Shown here: in pieces, positions 55,956-64,000 of the stretch
Numbering within the stretch: the first letter of the stretch is position 1
How the letters are laid out: each line of letters begins with the position of its first letter
DNA from: Brachycybe producta
Taxonomy: Eukaryota > Arthropoda > Diplopoda > Playtdesmida > Andrognathidae
Reading direction: 5' to 3'
DNA: 64,000 bases
Assembly: GCA_036925085.1 (NCBI GenBank)
Contig: JAUPFP010000009.1
Coordinates: forward strand, 3,017,461 to 3,081,460
Notes under the pieces: model-generated
Databases searched by the model: none
The model's input: the letters and a program-made list of their open reading frames with translations, nothing else
What the model was told of the DNA's origin: nothing
Made by a program: the position numbers and the translations under genes

Positions 55956-58900
55956 ATGGGAAACTGTCTCGATCATCCGTTGACGGAAACAGATGAAAGA
56001 CAAGTCGCATTTCAACTGAAATTAGCCGAAATCTTGATCCAAAGTCAGTATATGATATATTAACGTGAATGGAGGTAGAGGGGAAGGGGGGTGGGTCTCT
56101 AATGTTTGCGTTTGAGAAGCTCCGTATAATGAGACAGAGACGGACATACCGTATGACGTCACACTGCAGCAGCGCCTTGATTTATTGCACGTGAAGGTCA
56201 TTCCACGAGCGATATTGAAACTAGGGGTACACAGATTTGCGTTTGTGTCGTCCGCAAGTTCTGTTACGTTTTGGCATTGGAGATATATGTCAATCTGAGA
56301 CATTGTTACAGAGCTTGCGGAGTTTACGGAAGCGTTTGCTGAAAGCCACATACCCATTCGCGAGTTTTTTGTGACACAAACTAATTACGTATTAATTGTT
56401 GCGTTTGCTTCAATCCGTAAGCGAATTTATGACGTCATACACGAACGCGTATGACGTTGTAACGTTGCTTGCGAAGATACACTTACGCAAACGCGTCTGC
56501 ATCGTGGTCTGTATGGCCTGTATGGTCTCTTGGCCTACCCATATGCAGTATTACGTAATGATGAGTATCTTTGCGTTTACCGTCATCCTTGTGTTAACGC
56601 ACTGCGTTTTATGACGCCATGAATTACCCCATGTGTTGCGTCATTGCTTACGTTACTTGCGTCAGCCACAACGCATATACAGAAGTGTATTTAAATATCA
56701 TTTTTTTTTTTATTTTCACCGTTTGCGTTAGGTCGTATTAGCTCCGAAAGCCTGGTTAATGACGTCATTTTCTAGTGAAAGCTTGTATGACGTAATATAG
56801 TTTAGGGAATTACGTAAACTGCTTAACTGAATATTTTTGCTGCTGTTCATGATGCATAACGATATGTATCTTTGCGTTTGCGTCATCTGCAATCTCTGCA
56901 ACCTTTTGTTTTAATACCGGTAACATTGCGGTTTAGTATAACGGGACAACGTTACTTGCAGAACCTACGTAAACCCCATACATGGTCGCTAGGGACGGTT
57001 TTTTTTTTGGACCGTTTTTAATACGAAATCATTTTAATTTTCGTTCGATTGTCATTTGTTTTTCTTGGTAGCGTTAAACAAGGGTTCATTGATCGAAACG
57101 ACGAAGATGAGCGACTTCAAGTTACACCACCACGTAAACGAACTGTTAACGTTGTTAAAAGGGTATCGTAAGCTGCGATAAACCTTTAAAAAACCCCATC
57201 GTTAACGATATTTCTTTCTGTTATTTACTCGTAGGAACGATGGGAAAGTTTCAATAGAAGGAGGAGCCGAAGGTTACGTCGATCTTTTACTCAAAAGCAT
57301 CAATCCTCAAGTCACGAGTCAGGTCGAGAAGCGTTTTATTTTCTCGTAATTGCGGGTCGTAACGATCTGATTTTGTGTGTTTTTTTTTTCTTCTGTCAGG
57401 CTGGTTCTCATGGCGTCGTCAAGAAACTTGCGGAGTTTAGCCATTCACCGGATGATTTTGTTCATAAATATGAGGAACTGAAGTCTAAAAAGTGAGACCA
57501 GTGTTAGTAAGTTGTGGAGAAACGTGTTCCTAACTGATTATGCCTATCGCTGTGTTGTTTTTCTAGTGTTCGAGACTTGGATCAGTTCGTTTACTTGCTC
57601 TCCAAGATAGCTGCCGATCCAAAGGTTGGAAAAGAGCTTTGATTTATCCTCTGTGTATGTGTGGTCACGGGTTGGGGAAAGGTGATCACTGGCATAACTA
57701 CTGGTAGCAATGGGAACAGTTTGCTCCCTGCTTCGGTCTCCAAAAGGGTGCCTTAGACTGCTTTTCCACGACCAGAATTCGCGGCCTACCGCCGTCCCCG
57801 GCAAGTTTACCGGATTAACGGTACTACATGAGCTGGCACTTCAAATTCTCCACACACGTAAAGAAAATAATTAGAAGTGGGACGAATCTTAAATTTTATC
57901 AAATCCGAATCCTAAAAGGTTCTCGAATCCGTCATATAAGAATCCTATATTATTCATTAAGAGGGTGTTTGGTAAAAAAGAAGACATGCATATGCGACGA
58001 GTCGATTATTTTGCCTGTAGGCGGTGTGAGTAGTTGATACAGGTGGAAAGCATTATCTCTATGACTCCTCGCTTCTCAATGAAAATATGAAAAACACGCC
58101 GATTGGTTGTTTTTTCTAGAATTCGTTTGATAGTTTTGGTACGTTAACTGCTCCTCCTGATCAATGATGATCGATTTTGAAAACTGTTTCCAATACTTCA
58201 ATGATACGAAATCAATATGAAACGATTTTGATTAAAAAAAAAATCATAAATAAACTTTTTATTGATTGTTAAATAAATGTCCCATGTATTTTCAATGCAT
58301 ATAAATCAAAATAAAACGATCGATAAAAAGTTTATTTCTAAGCTATTTTGATTTAAAAAATTTCTTTTATTTGTATTTCGTATTATTGAAGTATTGAAAA
58401 CAGTTTTCAAAATCGATTATCATTGATCAGGAGGAGCAGTTTACATACCAGAACTATCAAACGAATTCTAGAAGAAAAACAACCAATCAGCGTGTTTTCA
58501 GCCACGAATTGGCGCGCTGGCAATTCGTGCTCTCCTCTCTTTTTTTAAAAAGACCAACGTGCACTCCTCCTGTTTGGAAATAGAACAACCCTCACTCAAC
58601 GGTCTCTATGACGAATCTTTTTCTTCGTCAACTGCTGAGCCTCACCTACACTTCAAAGTCGACGCAGTCCACAACCGTTAAAAATATGCATGTCTTGTTT
58701 TTTTACCAAACACCCTCTTAAGAAGATACAAATAAATGAAATAATATTACATATTAAATTATTAATAATAAAAAAACACAGTGTGACACTCAGGGTCACC
58801 ACAAGGTGATATTGGTAATCCCGATACAACATCGAAATTGCAACAGTCGCCGGTTTTTTTTGTTAGTGAACGCTTCTATTGGACGTCAATGAAGTTAAAA

Positions 58901-61900
58901 CGAATTGTACCAAAGTTCTTAACAGTTTTTTTAAGGTTAGGATTCAAAGGCGAAGAAATCACGAAGATTCGAGTTTACGAATCTCGAATATTTTTCAAGA
59001 TTCGAGGATTCAAATGACCCATTTCTAAAAATAATGTACTGTTAATCCGATAAATTTGCAGGGAGAAGGCTTTCTTAATGGCCGGGTCCACATCATGCTG
59101 ACAAATGTGCAAATGACAAACGTGTTCGAGACAAAAACACAACAAAAATGCCAGAAATAGCAGCAGATTTTGAAAATAAAACAAAACTGAAACAACTGTT
59201 AGCAGTAGAGGCCTACCTTCAACAAATTGTGATAGAGCATGTAGACATAGTCGTGCACAATTGTCTTTCTTTACATAAGGAAACTGTTCTGTTGTTGTTT
59301 TAATACGAACTGTCCACAACTGCACAGACAAGAGTCTTAAAAATGTTGTATGGTATCGAGACAAAACGCGAACCTTTTGATGCTTACCGACTTGAGCCGA
59401 GAGTGTGGAATAGTTTGTGAAATTGCAGACAAAACAAAAACAAAATGCAAAAGTCGCGGACATGTTTTAATAGAATGGTTGCCAGTTTGTCTCGAAACAC
59501 TTGAGTTTCTGTTTTTTTTTGTGTTTCGTCACCTTGACCTCTATCGGCCTTTATGATATGAAAAATAATTCATTTTCATGTTTTTTGTTTGCTTTAAGAC
59601 ACGGACATTTTTGTCACGTAACGCCGATCATCTGAGTGGATCTTCGAGTACAACGTCGAGTACAGTAAGTTCGATTCGATCTCCGAAGTTAACGACCGAT
59701 GGATTAGCTATGGTAATATCTGTTATCAGTCGTTATTAACTGTCATTTAAAACGTTTTAAACCGGTTTATGCTTTTTGTAGCTTCAGAGTCGAATCAAGG
59801 AAGGAACGAGTACGGTTCCGAATTGGAGCTTTCAGAAGACCAAGACGGGTTCCATTCGTTCGGAGCCGAAAAACGTTGCCGAGTTTCCTAGTTGGGTCAG
59901 GGAACGACCAAATCTGACGTTGGATTACAACGTGGTTTCGACCGATGATCTTGATCCGGTGAGAGTTTTTGTCGTTGTTATTCTTTAGGGAGACTAGAAA
60001 AAAAATTAGGGAGATTTTTATTAGCCATGGCTCGTTTATCTCGCTATTTATAAACAATAGCACTTCGATTTTTCTATTATCGTGAAATGTTGGAACAACT
60101 CATTCATAAACGCGTCTTTCGATGTGCAGAGCTTATACCCTATAAACGCTCTAAATGACGGTTTCTATTTACACGGTGTTGAATTTCTACCCTGCCGAAC
60201 GTGCGCAGTATGCCGAAAGAGAGTACACAGGCCCCGATTTTTAATTTTCTTTTGGAATTTCACTGTGTAAACTTGTAAAGCTTGCTTTACAATATTGAGA
60301 ACACGCTCGTTCGCATAACACTTTGCATTTTTGCTGTTAGTCTCTCTCTCTCTCTCTCTCTAGTGTATACCTGCAAGGAAGCTCGTAGAGTAATTTTTAT
60401 CTAGAATTTCAGATGCTGTTGCAAAATAAACTTCATTCATAAAATTTGTTTTACAAAAAACATAGAAAAATGTCACTTACAAGAGGGGAGTCCACAATGT
60501 GTCAGTCACTGATTCTGTTGAATTTTTTTCGAATGAATCTAGACAGCAAGAGACTAAAAATGCAACAGCAGAGCTCAACTGGCCCCAGAAGTCCCAAAAA
60601 GCTTTGGAAAAGCATAAGGATTCAAGAATTTCTAAAATTCGAAAAAATGGGTCAAAAACCAAGTCTTTAGTTTTTTTTTCAAAAAACGGCCAAAAGTCGA
60701 ATATTTAAATGCTCGAAAAGCTCTAAAAATGCCTCTGGAGCGCTCAACTGGCCCCAGAAGTCCCAAAAAGCTTGAAAAAGCAGGGTTGTTCAAAATCCTG
60801 ATTAAAAAAAAAATAAAAAAGTCAGCTATGTCATAAGTGATTTAAATCATAATTTTGATTTAAATGAAACGATTCTGGTATACGTTCGAAAATTTGGTGC
60901 CCCCTATATCTCGGCGTCCCGGGCAGTCGCCGAACCCACAGCCCGTCACTGGAAATAGGATGCCTTTTAGCTCTTAAAAGCGTCCAAAACAACCTATTAT
61001 CAGCACGTGACAAACTTACCCAATTGACAATTAAAAGTTTGCCATGTGAAAAAAAAGGCTGGAAGGTGAGTCAGAGTTGAAGAGGGTCAGTACATTTCTG
61101 TGGGAGGAGAGCTAGTGGCGCCATCTAACGCTACAGGGACTAAATAATCTACTTGCGTTCTTAATAAGTTTGTTTCGTTTTGTTTTAAAGGGTGCTTTGA
61201 TGGGAGCTCTTCCGTTACCATCTCAAGAACACGCTCTTCTCGAAGACATGCTCTATGTTCTCGGAGTGAGTTTTGTGGTCTCGTACCTCGAAAACATCGA
61301 CTTAACCGTTGTTAACGTTTTCAGGGCATTCCGGGAGATCACATCGTTCCTTTACCGATCACCGAGTCGAACGCTTTGCGGTCTTTCAACTTAGATGAAA
61401 CCATCGGTATTAAATGAAAAGGAAATAATAATAACAAAAAACATAATAATTTTCTTTATAAAAAGGAAGGTGGATTTCCCCCCTCACATCAATAATTTTA
61501 AAATATATATTGATATTTTCAAATGAAGTCAGACCGGTGTAGTCAGACCAGCTATGTTGTATGGGTCAGAATGTTGGGCAATCAAGAAGGTGCGTGAGGA
61601 TAGAATGCAGGTAGCTGAGATGAGAATGCTAAGGTTTATGAGTGGGGTGACCAGAAGGGATAGGATCAGAAATGATTTTATTAGGAATAGTGTAGGGGTA
61701 ACAAATATAGTAGAAAAGATGCAGGAAAATAGGCTGCGGTGGTTTGGGTATGTCCTCAGGAGCGGAGAAGATGGGCTGCTGAGGCAGGCAATGAACTTAG
61801 ACCTGGGAATAAAACTTGGTAGAGGAAGACCCAAGCAAACCTGGGACGTGGTAGTAAAACGGGGTATGGTAGCATGTGGGGTCACTGGGGGCTTGGTGCA

Positions 61901-63531
61901 AAATCGGAACGAGTGGAGAGTTAGAACCAGCAAGGCCGACCCTGGTGCTTGCGGGATAAGGTACAGGTGATGATGATGATGATGATTTTCAAATGAATTC
62001 GAGAAATACGCTCACTTATTTTGATGAATGACAAGGGTTTTACAAAAACTCTATATCGAAGCGTATTTGGAAAACCAAGCCTAACATTTTTTCGTGTTAT
62101 AGAATTTCACGTTGATTTTTTTTTATTAATGGACCGGAAAAATCTTTTCGTTTTAACCAAAGTTTTCGACAAAAAATTTCAACATTATCCACATGTAAAA
62201 AACACAAACAATTTAGATTGCAAAAATCCAATTTCTTTTAAGGTGGCTGAATAAATATTTATTTTGTTTTTGCTCCTCCTCCCAGATGACGTGCTTTATG
62301 TGGCTATTATGTTCTTATAGGAGGTCTCTTCTCTTTCCACCCGCGGTTTTGAGAAAATTTATATTTGTTAAGCGAATGTTTTTTCTGAAGAAAAATTACA
62401 GAAAAATTTAAAGTGTTTTACAAACTTGAAATACAATTAAACCTTCGATTGCTAGCATAATTTGTTCCAGAAACGTGTTTGTAATCCAAAGCACTCCTAT
62501 ATCAAAGCGAACCAAAGGTTCAGTTGTGATCACGTTACGCTCGGCAGACAAAAAGCGTATACGTACTACTCGTATTGCAAGACCACGCTCTTATTGCAAG
62601 TTAAAATTTATTAAAAAACTTTGCTTGTCTTGTTAAACACTCGCAAACAACGTTACTTGCAATCCAAGGTTTCACTGTAGTTGGCGATAATGTTAAAAGT
62701 TTTTTCGTGATGGTATCTTTCAAAATAAACTTTTTATGACAGTTTTTTTAATGTCAATGAAAAAACCAAAAAAAAAACGGGTCGTTTTGAAACTGAACTA
62801 TTCTAGTTTTGAAAACAATTTGAATTTTTTCGTGATGTTGTTTCTAAAAGGCGTTCGCTTGTGTCCAAGTTTTACAAAAACGTCTATAGTGCTTAGCAAT
62901 GCATTAGCCATTACAGTGGCGCCGTCTGAAGGGACAGAAGCAAAATAAATATCTATTCAGCCACCTTAAAAAATGTATATTCAAGTTTTTTTAATGTTTA
63001 TTATTTATGATGTTTGATAGACCGAGAACGATGATTTCATTACCACATATTTCTGTCTTGTTTTTTTCTTAAAGATACATCTTTTAAGGAACTGATTCGT
63101 CGCATTCTTCCGGTCTGTTCCGATTACTCGATCGTTACGCGCTTCATTGAAGGTTAATGACATTTTATAAAGTATTAAATTGTAAAAACGATTTGTTGAT
63201 GTTTTCTATTTATTTTTTCACATAGATAAATCATCTTTTGATTCTGGACAAGTGAATCATTCGCTTTGTGCAGCGATGAGATCGATCATAAAGGTACCGG
63301 TTTCGATTCGTATCGTTATTTCGGAACCCTCTAATAATGCTAAAGTGATAGTTTTTTGTTTGCTTGTTTCTTTCCCGCGACGAAACACATTAGGATTATC
63401 TGATTCTTGTTGCTCAACTCGAACACCAACATCGTCAGGGTTTATTGACGTTACAGAGGCTCTGGTTTTATCTTCAGCCTACGATGCGTTCGATGGAGAT
63501 TTTGGCTTCTATTGCTACGCTTGTGAGCTCG
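55956..63531 (+). CDS. TUBGCP2: TUBGCP2 (GCP2), gamma-tubulin ring complex subunit, 3' end outside window
   Basis: Twelve exons: 55956-56043, 57072-57162, 57235-57322, 57400-57491, 57567-57624, 59599-59712, 59782-59958, 61191-61265, 61328-61406, 63075-63152, 63226-63293, 63394-63531. They give 1146 nt, exactly 382 codons, all GT-AG. GCP2 signatures in order: MSDFKLHHHVNELL (usual family start, ATG 57107), YEELKSKN.RDLDQFVYLLSK, FPSWVRERP, LPLPSQEHALLEDMLYVL, LIRRILPVCSDYSIVTRFIE, SFDSGQVNHSLCAAMR and QGLLTLQRLWFYLQP. The last four belong to the GRIP1 region that binds neighbouring GCPs. GCP2 pairs with GCP3 to form the gamma-tubulin small complex that nucleates microtubules at centrosomes. 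The first exon (MGNC start) is in frame but unusual: translation may instead begin at 57107. The C-terminal gamma-tubulin-binding half lies beyond the window. Confidence 0.94.
57872..59027. mobile_element. hAT-like element with perfect 8-bp TSD, interrupted
   Basis: Left TAGAAGTGGGACGAATC, right GATTCAAATGACCCATTTCTA. Flanks AAAATAAT (57864-57871) and AAAATAAT (59028-59035) are identical. Shares the GGTCACCACAAGGTGATATTG and GACGTCAAT blocks with 7206-8202. Split by 57961-58717. TUBGCP2 intron 5. Confidence 0.94.
57961..58717. mobile_element. TTAA-flanked palindromic element nested in the hAT copy
   Basis: TTAA at 57957-57960 and 58718-58721. Ends GAGGGTGTTTGGTAAAAAAG and TTTTTTTACCAAACACCCTC. 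Long inner arms pair GATTGGTTGTTTTTCTAGAA with its inverse and GGAGGAGCAGTT with AACTGCTCCTCC. A TTAA target suggests Kolobok or piggyBac. Confidence 0.93.
59082..59550. mobile_element. Dispersed element (GGGTCCACATCA.GCTGACAA ends)
   Basis: Left GGCCGGGTCCACATCATGCTGACAA; right GTTTCGTCACCTTGACCTCTATCGGCC is a weak inverse. Internal CTGTTCTGTTGTTGTTTTAATAC and GAATAGTTTGTGAAATTGCAG match 46255-46625. It ends just before TUBGCP2 exon 6. Confidence 0.65.
60440..60860. repeat. Dispersed GCTCAACTGGCCCCAGAAGTCCC repeat
   Basis: In TUBGCP2 intron 7. The block GCTCAACTGGCCCCAGAAG occurs at about 60573 and 60745, about 172 bp apart, and brackets AAGGATTCAAGAATTTCTAAAATTCG. Followed by GTGATTTAAATCATAATTTTGATTTAAAT. 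Same family as 2888-3133 and 24517-24790. A (TC)n run is at 60340-60361. Confidence 0.72.
61528..61984 (+). mobile_element. 5'-truncated non-LTR retrotransposon with 13-bp TSD
   Basis: Open frame from the truncation point to a TGA near 61970. It encodes the C-terminal part of an endonuclease/reverse-transcriptase polyprotein: RPAMLYGSECWA, VAEMRMLRFMSGVTRRDRIR, ENRLRWFGYVLR and LGRGRPKQTW, all typical of RTE-like LINE C-termini. The 3' end is a TGATGATGATG run. Flanks ATTTTCAAATGAA (61515-61527 and 61985-61997) are identical. The RT active site is missing, so the copy is dead on arrival. Same strand as the host gene, TUBGCP2 intron 9. Confidence 0.93.
62242..62965. mobile_element. TTAA-flanked MITE (GGTGGCTGAATA family), complete
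   Basis: TTAA at 62238-62241 and 62966-62969. Ends GGTGGCTGAATAAATATTTA and AAATATCTATTCAGCCACC; a TTTTAAGGTGGC/GCCACCTTAAAA palindrome marks the junctions. TUBGCP2 intron 9. Best copy of the family here. 62460-62680 is an unrelated-looking internal segment. Confidence 0.9.
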
Positions 63532-63594
63532 GTGAGTGTCCGATGTTGATTGAAAATTTTCAGGGAGTTTCAAAGGCTTATAATTTAGCATCGG

Positions 63595-63755
63595 AACAAA
63601 TCGGAATATTTTGATAACAAACATTTCAATAGAGCCCCGCACACTAACTTGGATCGAATGGGATGCGGCAAGCTCAATTGAAATGCTTGTTATCAAAATA
63701 TTACGATTTGTTCTGTTTCGATGCGATGTAGCGTGTGACAAGCTTAAAACGGCAT
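63595..63755. repeat. Imperfect palindrome at the right edge
   Basis: AATATTTTGATAACAAACATTTCAAT pairs with ATTGAAATGCTTGTTATCAAAATATT around CACACTAACTTGGATCGAATGG. It lies in the final TUBGCP2 intron. 63756-64000 shows no further exon. Confidence 0.6.
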
Positions 63756-64000
63756 AGCGTTTCATTGAAGTCGTGTGATTTACAAAAAAAAGAAAATCAA
63801 GGACGAAGTTTGAAGAGTCAGTTCAGAGTCAAGTTCATTCAGTTGTATTGAATTTAAATCTAGTTGTTAAAATGAACTCGCATCGTTTTTGCATAAAGCA
63901 TTTTTTGTGTTTTATAGTGTTTTGTGCAGGAAAATGTCGCAATTCAGTATTAGAAAAAGTGTCATGTGGTTGCATTATTAAACATGATATATACAGTGTA

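Noticed and set aside
56396-56614. 72-codon frame in the first TUBGCP2 intron
   Set aside because: No homology recognised. It lies in a region of short GCGTTTGCGT-like repeats, and the flanking exons splice in phase without it.

Overview
The window is AT-rich nuclear DNA from a metazoan, most likely an invertebrate. The host genes have many small exons, and several introns are only 65-80 bp (for example 27917-27981, 38085-38152 and 43502-43567), next to multi-kilobase introns filled with transposon debris. Every inferred splice site is GT-AG and every reading frame closes. The sequence does not settle the phylum; a tunicate-like or other marine invertebrate genome would fit.

Four host-type genes can be rebuilt. 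A THAP zinc-finger gene lies on the minus strand (14603-11501, 2 exons, 514 aa). Three plus-strand genes follow: TSG101, the ESCRT-I subunit with the UEV domain (17957-28065, 10 exons, 450 aa, complete); a USP6NL/RN-tre-type TBC-domain RabGAP (38005-44658, 10 coding exons, start exon not placed); and TUBGCP2/GCP2, the gamma-tubulin ring complex subunit (55956-63531, 12 exons, 3' end outside the window). They act in endosomal sorting, Rab inactivation in endocytic traffic, and microtubule nucleation. They are unrelated neighbours rather than an operon.

Most of the rest is non-autonomous transposable elements, many with readable target-site duplications (TSDs): (a) palindromic ~140-210 bp elements with ACAGG...CCTGT ends and 9-bp TSDs (MULE-like), in at least four subfamilies, carrying GC boxes and TGACGTCA motifs; (b) hAT elements with 8-bp TSDs and either TAG..GTGGG or CAGTGTTGCC ends; (c) several families flanked by TTAA (Kolobok/piggyBac-like); (d) TTA/TAA-flanked Harbinger-like MITEs; (e) a non-autonomous Helitron family with a 3' hairpin and CTAG end; (f) a 5'-truncated non-LTR retrotransposon with a 13-bp TSD; (g) a probable LTR remnant. 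Nesting is common and reaches three levels.

Tandem arrays are also frequent: a 23-bp minisatellite at the left edge, a 115-bp array made from a hAT terminus, ~187-bp units at 4480-5060, a 45-bp array in a TSG101 intron, and a degenerate TTTCCGGTTAAAT-rich array at 31890-33250. I found no CRISPR array, rRNA, convincing tRNA, prokaryotic operon or viral genome. The least ordinary content is the transposon layering, the TIR-derived tandem array, the Helitron end that contains a MITE arm, and a THAP/P-element-like gene with four internal repeats and no visible transposase core.
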